Assembly (NCBI RefSeq): GCF_902702915.1
Contig: NZ_LR738849.1
Location: 248,001 to 312,000, forward strand
Length of the DNA stretch: 64,000 nt
Direction: 5' to 3'
Source of the DNA: Desulfovibrio sp. 86
GTDB taxonomy: Bacteria > Desulfobacterota > Desulfovibrionia > Desulfovibrionales > Desulfovibrionaceae
Both the position numbers and the translations under genes were made by a program. Shown here piece by piece: positions 43,456 through 51,320 of the stretch; positions within the stretch are counted from its first letter, which is position 1, and every line of letters begins with the position of its first letter. Under the pieces are notes generated by a model. The model was not told the DNA's origin and did no database searches. It saw only the letters and a program-made list of their open reading frames with translations.

Positions 43456-44583
43456 ATGGAAACAAGTCCGCAAGTGACAGCTTCCATTCAGGGGCCGCTC
43501 CTGCACGTGAGCGTGGGGGGCGGCTGGAATATCGATACGGCCTGGCCCCCTGAAGCCGAAGCCGCACTCAACTCTCTGGCCGATCAGAGCATTCACGAAC
43601 TATGCCTGGAGAGCGACGGTCTCGAAACCTGGGACAGCAGCCTGCTGGTCTTTCTCGTGCAACTTACCAAGGCTGCCGAGGATCGCAAGCTGCGCATCCA
43701 GAACCATTTGCCCGAAGGTCTCGAGCGTCTTCTCAAGCTGGCTTTTGCCGTACCTGCCAAGGCAGGGTCTGACCGCAAAAAAGAAAGCCTCAGTTTTGTG
43801 CAGCGTGTGGGCCAGGCCACCATCGACCTGCCGCCGCGCGTAACCGATTTTGTAAACTTTGTGGGTGAAGTGACGCTGGCAGTGGGCCGTCTTATAGTGG
43901 GCCGTTCGCAGATGCGCCCGCAAGACCTGCTGGCAGCCATGCAGGAATGCGGCGTGCAGGCTCTGCCCATCATTTCCATAACCAGTATGCTTTTCGGCCT
44001 TATTCTGGCCTTTGTGGGCGCGGTGCAGCTCACGCAGTTCGGCGCGCAAATCTACGTGGCGGGACTTGTGGGCATTGGCATGCTGCGTGTTATGGGCGCC
44101 ATCATGGTGGGCGTGGTCATGGCGGGCAGGGTCGGCGCCGCCTATGCCGCCCTTATCGGCACCATGCAGGTTAATGAAGAAGTTGACGCCCTGGCCACTT
44201 TGGGCATTTCTCCCATCGATTTTCTGGTGCTGCCCCGTGTGGTGGCGCTGACGGCCATGATCCCGCTGCTGACGCTGTACGCCGACCTTATGGGCGTTAT
44301 AGGCGGCTATGTTGTGGCCATCACCATGCTGAAGATCAATCCTATGGAATACGTCAACGCCACCATGCAGATGGTTCCCTACAAACACGTCTTCATCGGC
44401 CTCACCTATGGCACGGTTTTCGGCGTTATCATCGCCTTGACCGGCTGCTTTCAGGGCATGCGCTGCGGGCGCAGCGCCCAGGCCGTGGGACAGGCCACCA
44501 CCACCGCCGTGGTGCAGGCCATTGTGGGCATTATCGTGGCCACAGCCATAATAACCGTCATCTGCAACGTGATGGACATCTGA
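43456..44583 (+). CDS. mlaE: Mla-type lipid ABC transporter permease with N-terminal STAS-like domain
   Basis: A 375-aa protein. The first roughly 100 residues resemble a STAS/MlaB domain (LHVSVGGGWNIDTAW, ELCLESDGLETWDSSLLVFL). Residues 120-375 are a MlaE permease with FVNFVGEVTLAVGRLI, IISITSMLFGLILAFVGAVQL, GVVMAGRVGAAYAALIGTMQVNEEVDALATLGI and QAVGQATTTAVVQAIVG. It probably moves phospholipids between inner and outer membranes with the ATPase, MCE protein and lipoprotein encoded directly downstream. MlaB and MlaE are separate in E. coli but fused here, as in several other lineages. Confidence 0.9.
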   Translation: METSPQVTASIQGPLLHVSVGGGWNIDTAWPPEAEAALNSLADQSIHELCLESDGLETWDSSLLVFLVQLTKAAEDRKLRIQNHLPEGLERLLKLAFAVPAKAGSDRKKESLSFVQRVGQATIDLPPRVTDFVNFVGEVTLAVGRLIVGRSQMRPQDLLAAMQECGVQALPIISITSMLFGLILAFVGAVQLTQFGAQIYVAGLVGIGMLRVMGAIMVGVVMAGRVGAAYAALIGTMQVNEEVDALATLGISPIDFLVLPRVVALTAMIPLLTLYADLMGVIGGYVVAITMLKINPMEYVNATMQMVPYKHVFIGLTYGTVFGVIIALTGCFQGMRCGRSAQAVGQATTTAVVQAIVGIIVATAIITVICNVMDI

Positions 44584-44584
44584 C

Positions 44585-45523
44585 ATGCCCAGCAGCACTA
44601 CCGTGACATCATCCCCATCCCCCCTGCCAGCCGGAGTCTCCGAAAAAGCCCGCTCCGCCCCGGATGGGGAACAGGGGCAGCCCAGGCAGCTTGGGCAGCC
44701 GGATCAGCAGGAGGTGCGCATCAGCGTAAACCAGTTGCAGGTCGGGTATGGTTCCTACGTTCTCATGCACGATGTGACATTTGACGTGCATGCCGGAGAC
44801 ATTTTTTTTATCACCGGCGGTTCAGGATGCGGCAAAAGTACGCTTTTGCGGGTGCTCATGGGCCTGAAGCCGCCGCAGTCCGGTAACGTGCTGTACGGCA
44901 AAACCGACTTCTGGGGCAGCAATGAAGATGCGCGCCACCAGCTGGTGCGTGAAACAGGCGTGCTTTTTCAAAGCGGCGCGCTGTGGAGTTCAATGACCCT
45001 GGCGGAGAACGTGGGCCTGCCCCTGCAACAGTATACCGACCTCAACGACGAAGCCATACGCGAACAGGCCAAACTCAAGCTGGCCCTGGCCGGCCTTGCC
45101 GGTTTTGAAGACTACTACCCGTCTGAAATCAGCGGCGGCATGTGCAAACGCGCCGGACTGGCCCGCGCTCTGGCCCTTGATCCCAAGATTCTTTTTCTTG
45201 ACGAACCCTCGGCCGGACTTGACCCCGTCAGTTCACGCCTTCTGGACGATCTCATCCTCGAGCTGCGCGCAAGCCTCGGCACGACCTTTGTCATTGTATC
45301 ACACGAACTGGCCAGCATTTACGCCATTGCCAGCAATCTTATCTTTCTGGATGCCCAGACCCGCCAGGTGGGCGCCTGCGGCAATCCGCACCAGTTGCTG
45401 CACGACCCCGGCACAGCGCCCAGCGCCATGCTCTTTCTGACCAGGGGTGAGCGCAGTCACGCCGAAACCGATCAGACGGAAACCTCCGGCGACTCCGAGC
45501 CGGACAAAGGAACGGCCCTATGA
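44585..45523 (+). CDS. mlaF: Mla-type lipid ABC transporter ATPase
   Basis: A 312-aa ABC ATPase. Walker A is GGSGCGKST, the signature EISGGMCKRAGLARALA, and Walker B LFLDEPSAGLDP, with VSHELASI as the H-loop. The SGGMxKR form of the signature is typical of MlaF. An N-terminal 45-residue Pro/Gln/Ser-rich extension is unusual and could be a misassigned start, but no better start with a ribosome-binding site is seen. It begins 1 nt after the mlaE stop and overlaps mlaD by 4 nt. Confidence 0.92.
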   Translation: MPSSTTVTSSPSPLPAGVSEKARSAPDGEQGQPRQLGQPDQQEVRISVNQLQVGYGSYVLMHDVTFDVHAGDIFFITGGSGCGKSTLLRVLMGLKPPQSGNVLYGKTDFWGSNEDARHQLVRETGVLFQSGALWSSMTLAENVGLPLQQYTDLNDEAIREQAKLKLALAGLAGFEDYYPSEISGGMCKRAGLARALALDPKILFLDEPSAGLDPVSSRLLDDLILELRASLGTTFVIVSHELASIYAIASNLIFLDAQTRQVGACGNPHQLLHDPGTAPSAMLFLTRGERSHAETDQTETSGDSEPDKGTAL

Positions 45524-46488
45524 GTTCTCAAAAATACAAAACCACGGTAGGCGCCTTTGTGCTGGGGGGGCTGGCCCTTCTGGCACTGGGATTCATCGTG
45601 CTGGGCGGGGGCCGTCTGTTCAGCAACGACATGCAGTACGTGCTCTACTTCGACGGCTCTGTGAGCGGTCTTTCCACAGGCGCTCCGGTAGTGTTTCGCG
45701 GGGTTCCCATGGGCAGCGTGACGCGCATCAACCTTGTGGCCAACACGCGGGATTCCAACGTCACTATCCCGGTTTACATCCGCATTGACGAACAAAGCTT
45801 TGTGCGCGCCAGGGGTTCGGCCCCCATTTCAGAATCCGTGCGCGAAGAAATCGTGCGCAGGATGGTGCAGCGCGGCCTGCGTGCCCGCCTGCAGCTGCAA
45901 AGTCTTATCACGGGGCAGTACCGCATCGAGTTGGACTTTTTCCCCGGCACTCCGGCGGTCTTCCGCTCCGGCACGCCGGATTCGGAAATTCCCACCATAC
46001 CTTCCCCCATTGACACCTTGCAGACCACGCTCGCGCAGTTGCCGCTGGAGTCCATGGTCAGATCCCTCGACAAAATACTGCAAAATCTGGTTCAGGGCCT
46101 TGCCGACGACAGCCTTGGAAAGGGACTCAGAGCTTTTACGCAGTCGTTTGAAGAACTTGACAATATTCTCAAGAACAGTGAACTGCGCCAAAATGCCGAA
46201 ACCATCCTGAAAAAACTTAACAAGACCGTGGGCACTGTGGACAGTCAACTGCCCGCTACCCTTGCCACGCTGCGTTCCGCCCTTGAAAGCATGAGCCTTG
46301 CGGCGGACCAGTTGCGCGTGGTCACGGCCTCGGCCCAGGGCCTGCTCGGTCGGGATTCGCCCACCGTCAACGACGTTCGCCGACTGATCAAGGACAGCAT
46401 AGAAACCTTGCGGGCCATCCGCAATGTTGCGCAAATGCTTGAACGCAACCCTGAAGCCCTGATCATGGGCAGACAAGGAAAACGCTGA
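45520..46488 (+). CDS. mlaD: MCE-domain periplasmic lipid-binding protein (MlaD-like)
   Basis: A 322-aa protein with one N-terminal membrane helix (TTVGAFVLGGLALLALGFIVLGGG) and an MCE domain (YVLYFDGSVSGLSTGAPVVFRGVPMGSVTRI, LRARLQLQSLITGQYRIEL). A long C-terminal helical region follows, with PIDTLQTTLAQLPLESMVRSLDKILQNL, longer than in E. coli MlaD and closer to PqiB/YebT-like tails. It would form the hexameric ring carrying lipid from the MlaFE complex. It overlaps mlaF and the following lipoprotein gene. Confidence 0.9.
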   Translation: MSSQKYKTTVGAFVLGGLALLALGFIVLGGGRLFSNDMQYVLYFDGSVSGLSTGAPVVFRGVPMGSVTRINLVANTRDSNVTIPVYIRIDEQSFVRARGSAPISESVREEIVRRMVQRGLRARLQLQSLITGQYRIELDFFPGTPAVFRSGTPDSEIPTIPSPIDTLQTTLAQLPLESMVRSLDKILQNLVQGLADDSLGKGLRAFTQSFEELDNILKNSELRQNAETILKKLNKTVGTVDSQLPATLATLRSALESMSLAADQLRVVTASAQGLLGRDSPTVNDVRRLIKDSIETLRAIRNVAQMLERNPEALIMGRQGKR

Positions 46489-47084
46489 TGCAACGCCAAG
46501 CCCTGTTTATTTTTCTGGCGCTCACGGTTTTGCTGACCGCTTGCGCGCGCAGCACGCCCACCAACTTTTACCTGCTCGAAAGTCGCCTCACGCCCGTCTC
46601 CACTGACAGCCTGCCCGCCAAAAGCCTGCGCGTGGCCGCTGTGAGCGTGCCGGAGTATCTGGAGCGCGAGGGCATAGTGAGCCGGGTGGGCGAATCAACA
46701 CAGCTTATCGTGGCTCAGTTTCACAACTGGGGCGAACCCCTGAGCCACGGCATACGCCGCGTTACACGCGAAGTGCTGACCAGGCCCATGCTGGAAGCCG
46801 GAATCAATGTTTTGCCCACTGGCGACGAATCCACCGCCGACTATGTTTTGTACCTTGATGTGCAGCGCCTTGACGGCAATTTTGACCAAAAAGCCGTGCT
46901 GGACGTGCGCTGGACCCTGCGCAACAAATTCAATGACGTGCTGGCGCGCGGCATTTTTGTTGACCAGGAACCTGTGGCGGGCAAGAGCTATGACGTGTTG
47001 ACCGCCACAGAGAGCCGCCTGGTGCAGAAAATGGCTGAACACCTGGCCGGGCGGCTTCCCGCCCTCACGGGCGGGAAACGATGA
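46488..47084 (+). CDS. ABC-transport auxiliary lipoprotein (PqiC-like)
   Basis: A 198-aa lipoprotein. The signal peptide ends in the lipobox LLTAC, and the next residues (ARSTPTNFYLLE) are typical of the PqiC/DUF330 'ABC-type transport auxiliary lipoprotein' family. RVAAVSVPEYLEREGIVSR and LDVQRLDGNFDQKAVLDVRWTL are family-like segments. Predicted at the outer membrane, it would receive lipid from the MCE ring. It overlaps mlaD by 1 nt and the response regulator by 4 nt. Confidence 0.85.
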   Translation: MQRQALFIFLALTVLLTACARSTPTNFYLLESRLTPVSTDSLPAKSLRVAAVSVPEYLEREGIVSRVGESTQLIVAQFHNWGEPLSHGIRRVTREVLTRPMLEAGINVLPTGDESTADYVLYLDVQRLDGNFDQKAVLDVRWTLRNKFNDVLARGIFVDQEPVAGKSYDVLTATESRLVQKMAEHLAGRLPALTGGKR

Positions 47085-48154
47085 GCACGTATGCGGCAGC
47101 GCAACGCAGCCGCATACTGCTGGTTGACGACGCGCCGGAGAACCTGCGCATCCTGAGCGAAAGCCTGCGCGCGGACTATACCATCATGTTCGCCAAAAAC
47201 GGGCCGGACGCCCTGCGTCTGGCCACCGGCAGGCCGCAGCCTGACCTCATCCTGCTGGATGTCATCATGCCCGGCATGGATGGCTATGAAGTGTGCCGCC
47301 GCCTCAAGGAAGATCCGTCCACGCGCGACATTCCCGTCATGTTCATCACCGCGCAAAATGAAGAGACAGACGAGGCCACCGGACTCTCTCTCGGGGCCCA
47401 GGATTATATCGTCAAACCCTTCCGGGTATCCCTGGTTCGCAACCGCGTCGCAAACCAGCTTACGTACAAGCGCTACCGCGACCACCTCAACGATCTGGTG
47501 CACGAGCGCACCCGCCAGCTTGTCCTCACGCAGGAAGCCACCATTCACGCCATGGCCACACTGGCGGAATGGCGCGATACAGAAACCGGGGCGCACATCA
47601 AACGTACCCAGAATTACGTCAAGGCCCTTGCCCTGCACATGGCCAACCTGCCCCGATACCGCGAAACGCTGAATGCCGACGCCATTTCATGGCTGTACCT
47701 TTCCGCTCCGCTGCACGACGTGGGCAAGGTCGCCATAGCCGACACCGTTTTGCACAAACCCGGGCCGCTTACCGAAGAAGAATACGAGGCAATGAAGGAG
47801 CATACCACCTATGGTAGAGCCGTTCTTGCCGCAGCGGACAAATTTTTGGGTGAAGATTCTTTTTTGAAGGTCGCCAGCGACATTGCCTACTGCCACCACG
47901 AACGGTGGGACGGGCGGGGCTACCCCCGAGGGCTCGGGGAAGACGAAATCCCGTTGTCAGCCCGGCTCATGAGCCTGGCCGACGTGTATGATGCCCTGCG
48001 CAGCCAACGGGTATACAAGCCCGCCATGCCGCACGAAACTTCGGCCTATATTATTCTTGACGGCAAGGGCACGCAGTTCGACCCTGAAGTGGTGGAGGCA
48101 TTTCTGGCCATTCAGGATGAATTCAAGGCCATTGCCGAACGGTACAGCGATTAG
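47081..48154 (+). CDS. Response regulator with HD-GYP domain (c-di-GMP phosphodiesterase)
   Basis: A 357-aa two-domain regulator. The receiver spans residues 10-125 with phospho-acceptor Asp60 in LILLDVIMPGMDGYE and the switch lysine in YIVKPF. The HD-GYP domain has HDVGKVAIADTVLHKPGPL, MKEHTTYGRAVL, CHHERWDGRGYPRGL and LADVYDALRSQRVYKP; all metal ligands and the GYP motif appear present, so it should hydrolyse c-di-GMP. Its ATG overlaps the stop of the Mla lipoprotein gene, which ties cyclic-di-GMP signalling to outer-membrane lipid transport. No partner histidine kinase is adjacent. Confidence 0.92.
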   Translation: MSTYAAAQRSRILLVDDAPENLRILSESLRADYTIMFAKNGPDALRLATGRPQPDLILLDVIMPGMDGYEVCRRLKEDPSTRDIPVMFITAQNEETDEATGLSLGAQDYIVKPFRVSLVRNRVANQLTYKRYRDHLNDLVHERTRQLVLTQEATIHAMATLAEWRDTETGAHIKRTQNYVKALALHMANLPRYRETLNADAISWLYLSAPLHDVGKVAIADTVLHKPGPLTEEEYEAMKEHTTYGRAVLAAADKFLGEDSFLKVASDIAYCHHERWDGRGYPRGLGEDEIPLSARLMSLADVYDALRSQRVYKPAMPHETSAYIILDGKGTQFDPEVVEAFLAIQDEFKAIAERYSD

Positions 48155-48178
48155 GGAAATTTCACGTTGAATTGCTCT

Positions 48179-48232
48179 GTGGGGGAGGGACCCTTTTACA
48201 AAAGGCTCCCTCCCCCACCCCCTAAAACTTTT
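48179..48232 (+). repeat. G-rich 3' hairpin repeat, copy H6
   Basis: GTGGGGGAGGGACCCTTTT, an AC loop, AAAAGGCTCCCTCCCCCAC, then CCCCTAAAACTTTTATT. It is 24 nt after the HD-GYP stop. The T-rich exit makes it a credible terminator. An intact, uninterrupted copy for comparison with H4 and H5. Confidence 0.88.
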
Positions 48233-48300
48233 ATTGTGCTGAGAGCATGTTACCGTTGAAATGTGCGGTATTTCAAAAGCAACCCGATCTGGTGCAATAC

Positions 48301-48451
48301 TAGATCAGATTAACTTTGAAATGCTTCACATTTCAAAGTTTTCATTCAGCCGAAAAATGTGATTTTCGGCTGAATCCACGCCACGTTGTGGCGCGCTGTA
48401 CTTTCGCACAGCGTTAGAGCATTTACATTTTTTCAAAGTTAAAATGCTCTA
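48301..48451 (-). mobile_element. MITE-like element, copy D (151 bp)
   Basis: Ends TAGATCAGATTAACTTTG and CAAAGTTAAAATGCTCTA, core CCACGCCACGTTGTGGCG, and an internal AAAGTT/AACTTT structure. Full length, no ORF, TA at both borders. Confidence 0.85.
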
Positions 48452-48506
48452 AAAGTTTTCCGTTCTGGAGTGGGGGCTTGAGGAAGCACTGATTAAAGAA
48501 CCTCTT

Positions 48507-48632
48507 GGAAACGCGCTGGTATTTCGTTTGGCAAGGCGCGATCTTTTTTTGAAGCAGGAGTGGACTCTTCCGTCCTCGACTGTTTCAAAAAAAGTGAAGC
48601 AACGCCGCCAAACGGAATAACTGCGCGTTTCC
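48507..48632. repeat. Long near-perfect inverted repeat (126 bp)
   Basis: GGAAACGCGCTGG at 48507 and CTGCGCGTTTCC ending at 48632 begin 26-nt arms that pair with few mismatches. A second inner stem is formed by TTTTTTTGAA and TTCAAAAAAA (48544-48553 and 48584-48593). The whole segment can fold into one long hairpin. It lies just beyond the grpE terminator; its function is unknown. Confidence 0.7.
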
Positions 48633-48637
48633 TTATA

Positions 48638-48678
48638 AAAAATGTGCCCGTCGGATATCTCTCCGACGGGCACATTTT
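48638..48678 (-). terminator. Terminator after grpE
   Basis: AAAATGTGCCCGTCGGA (48638-48654) pairs perfectly with TCCGACGGGCACATTTT (48662-48678), about 100 nt beyond the grpE stop. The minus-strand exit is AAAATGTG...TTTT with T-rich flank TTTTATAAGG. Confidence 0.85.
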
Positions 48679-48775
48679 ATGTTTGTCCGCATCTGAACGG
48701 GCATGCCTGCCCTGCAAAAAAATCTGCGCAAACCGGGGATTACACCCGAAAAAATCCGCGCGCAGTTCAGTGAGG

Positions 48776-49399
48776 TCAGGGATTAACCATAACCTTTGCC
48801 GGGCGCAGCAAACGGTCGCCCAATTTATACCCACGCTGCAACACTCGTGTGACAGATCCGGGGGCCAGGTCGGGCCGCGCGTCAAATCCCACAGCTTCGT
48901 GCAGGGCAGGGTTGAACTCTTGCCCTTCTTCGCCGATGGGGCACAGGCCATGCTTGCCTGTCGCTTCAAGCAGGAGCTTGCGCGTCATGGCAATACCCTG
49001 CATCATATCCTTGCAGACCTCATTGGTGCTGCCATACTGCAACGCCAGATCGAGATTATCAAGGCTCGGCAGCAGATCGCTCAAAACGCTTTCAGAGGCG
49101 TAGCGCACCTGTTCTTCATGTTCCCGCTTGAGGCGCTTTTGATAATTGTCCATTTCAGCGGCCATGCGCAGGCGCATTTCTTCCTGCTCAGCCTTGCAAC
49201 GCGCTTCTATTTCAGCGGCGGAAGGCTCAGCTGATTGGCCAAAATGGACTTCAGGCATATCGTCCAGCGAGACAGGCTCCACCACGCCATCCAGATCCTG
49301 AAGTTCGCCAGGATTGTTAACGTTCAGGCAGTCCTCAGAAAACTGGTCTTCTGTCGGTGCTGTCTCTCCATACGGTTTCTGCATTTTGTGACCCTGCAT
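48776..49399 (-). CDS. grpE: Nucleotide exchange factor GrpE
   Basis: A 207-aa GrpE, the ADP/ATP exchange factor for DnaK. The long N-terminal helix contains RMAAEMDNYQKRLKREHEEQVRYASE (the DNYRKR-like motif), followed by VLSDLLPSLDNLDLALQY. The beta-wing has FNPALHEAVGF and VTRVLQRGYKLGDRLLRPAKVMV. The start at 49399 follows GGGAGGA. dnaK, dnaJ and hrcA are not in the window, so it is a separate heat-shock locus; no CIRCE element is visible. Confidence 0.95.
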   Translation of the reverse strand: MQGHKMQKPYGETAPTEDQFSEDCLNVNNPGELQDLDGVVEPVSLDDMPEVHFGQSAEPSAAEIEARCKAEQEEMRLRMAAEMDNYQKRLKREHEEQVRYASESVLSDLLPSLDNLDLALQYGSTNEVCKDMMQGIAMTRKLLLEATGKHGLCPIGEEGQEFNPALHEAVGFDARPDLAPGSVTRVLQRGYKLGDRLLRPAKVMVNP

Positions 49400-49446
49400 G
49401 ATTCCTCCCAAAGTCGCCCCGCCAGCAGCGGCGCGTTCATCTGATG

Positions 49447-49475
49447 TAACTAAGTTCCCCCTCCTTGGCTGTCAA
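49447..49475 (-). promoter_or_regulatory. Candidate promoter of grpE
   Basis: On the minus strand TTGACA (49475-49470), 17 nt, TAGTTA (49452-49447), about 48 nt upstream of the grpE start. Confidence 0.55.
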
Positions 49476-49489
49476 GGCTGTAAAGGCAC

Positions 49490-49517
49490 TTGACCTTTTT
49501 ACATTTTAAAATATAAG
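49490..49517 (+). promoter_or_regulatory. Candidate promoter of the Sel1-like gene
   Basis: TTGACC (49490-49495), 16 nt, TATAAG (49512-49517) in an AT-rich stretch. It implies a leader of about 210 nt before the start at 49732. Confidence 0.5.
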
Positions 49518-49731
49518 TTAATAGATAGATGATATCGTATTTAAAAGATCAATAAATTCGCGACCGACCTTCATGCCAATTCTTTACCATGCCTGCTGAT
49601 TGACTTCACCCCTCAGTTACGCAATGCCGCTTCATGCCATGCTATTAGTTACTATTGGAAATTCATTGCCGACATGTTCTGAGTTAGCGCACTCCAAAAT
49701 CTGTCTTCCTTCTGGCCTGGAGGCTAATATT

Positions 49732-51015
49732 ATGCCATGGCGCACCATTTGCATTTTCTGTCTTCTACTGTTCGCTCTACCCGCCCAGGCTGAAGAGCCT
49801 GCCTTCGCACCTAGAATTGGAATTCAATTTCTCCCCGAACTCGTTTGTTTGGACAAAAACTCCAAATGCTGCGGACAGATCTTGACGCATCCGCTTCAGG
49901 TAACCGCGCCCGTTCTTGAAGATCCGGACTGGTATGTTTCGCCGCCAGGCAGCAACAGGCCCAAACCCCGCTATGTGGGCTGCTGGGCGGAAGCACAGTA
50001 CCCTTTCGTTCTCAAGGAAGCCCTGCAGGGCAATCCTGTGGCCATGGCCGACCTCATCATACGAATACAGTGCACTTCGTCCTCCCTGTCACTTGCGTAT
50101 CCCGACATTCCCGACTTCATGCATTCCACGGCCTTCTGGCTTGACTGGGCTGCCCAGATTACTTCGCCAGGCTGGGTCTACACGCGACTGGCTTTGTATG
50201 ACGAAGGCATCGGTCATACACGCAGCGCCTTTACCAAGGGAGCCTTTCTTGGCGATCCCAAATCCATGCACGCCTACGCAACCCGCTGGAACACTGGGTC
50301 AAACCTGCAATGGCTGCTTATGGCGGCCGATGCCGGCTATGCGCCTGCCGCGCATGAGATATCACGCTGGTACCGCTTTGGAGGAGAAAAGTGCGGTTAT
50401 GCCCTGCCCAATTCCCCTGACCAGGCCCTGGCGCACAAATACCTCGTCATTGCCATGAACCAGGGGCATGCCCGTGCCTTTGGCGACGCCGCTTATGAGA
50501 TACTCACCTCGGAAGATGCCCAGGCCCGCCTGAAAGACGCCTATATGTACACACAGATAGGCCGTGCCCTTGAAGAGTCGGACAACGGGCTTTTGCTGGT
50601 CGGCAGGCCCCTGCCCACTGTCAACCCCGTAAGCCTTGACGATGTGCTTGGGTATGCCCGGTACGTGCTCATGCCCCCACATTCCCCATTGAGCAACACA
50701 GAAAAGCAGTTTAGTCAGGTAGCAAAATTTACCAAAGGATTACTCAAGCTTGATGCTCAAGGTCAAGCGGAGGCCACCATCAGCGCCGTAGCCTGGCTGC
50801 GGGACTTCCAGAAGCGGAAAGAAGCGGATATGGCCGCCGAGCGCGCTCGCAGGGGGGAGCTCACCGCCCGCTTGCGTGAGCGATGCCTTCCGGCCCTTGA
50901 CTACCTTGCCACCCTGCCGGACCCCCCGCTCGGCAACGGCAGTCATTATGGCGGCCACATCACCACCACGGGCATGTCTCGATTCGCCACACCCGGTTCA
51001 GCCATAAGCAGATAA
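49732..51015 (+). CDS. Exported Sel1-repeat-like protein of unknown function
   Basis: A 427-aa protein. The start at 49732 follows GGAGG and gives a signal peptide (MPWRTICIFCLLLFALPAQA). Several helical repeats of Sel1 type are recognisable: GNPVAMADLIIRIQC, GDPKSMHAYATRWN, ADAGYAPAAHEISRWYRFGG and NQGHARAFGDAAYEIL. Eight or more cysteines in the mature part suggest disulfides in the periplasm. Sel1 proteins usually mediate protein contacts. The partner is unknown and the gene stands alone between grpE and hisD. Confidence 0.7.
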   Translation: MPWRTICIFCLLLFALPAQAEEPAFAPRIGIQFLPELVCLDKNSKCCGQILTHPLQVTAPVLEDPDWYVSPPGSNRPKPRYVGCWAEAQYPFVLKEALQGNPVAMADLIIRIQCTSSSLSLAYPDIPDFMHSTAFWLDWAAQITSPGWVYTRLALYDEGIGHTRSAFTKGAFLGDPKSMHAYATRWNTGSNLQWLLMAADAGYAPAAHEISRWYRFGGEKCGYALPNSPDQALAHKYLVIAMNQGHARAFGDAAYEILTSEDAQARLKDAYMYTQIGRALEESDNGLLLVGRPLPTVNPVSLDDVLGYARYVLMPPHSPLSNTEKQFSQVAKFTKGLLKLDAQGQAEATISAVAWLRDFQKRKEADMAAERARRGELTARLRERCLPALDYLATLPDPPLGNGSHYGGHITTTGMSRFATPGSAISR

Positions 51016-51037
51016 CCGACAGTCCCAGCCCGCACTC

Positions 51038-51197
51038 CAGAGCAGATTACCTTTGAGAACATACATTCTTGCAGGTTAAAGCACGCTCACTACGGCGTTT
51101 AGCCGCGCAATAAACTGCGCTTACGCCCCAGTAGCGAACGTCTGCTCACGCAGCCGCCAGAGCGCAATAAGAGCAATGCAAAAGGTAAAATGCTCTA
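51038..51197 (+). repeat. Second MITE-like type, copy F2 (about 160 bp)
   Basis: Ends AGAGCAGATTACCTTTG and CAAAAGGTAAAATGCTCTA resemble the terminal repeats of copies A-E, but the interior is different: GGCGTTTAGCCGCGC, ATAAACTGCGCTTACGCC, CAGCCGCCAGAGCG. A partial relative is F1 at 33979-34083. No ORF is inside. Confidence 0.7.
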
Positions 51198-51320
51198 CCC
51201 CCTGTCCCGTTTTCACTCGCCCACCGACCCCATTCTGCCGCTGCTGCGCAGGATCAGGGGAGCCTCGACATTCCTCCGGCCCTTCTGTATATTCCTCCCA
51301 ACTGAGGTGAGGAAAATACT

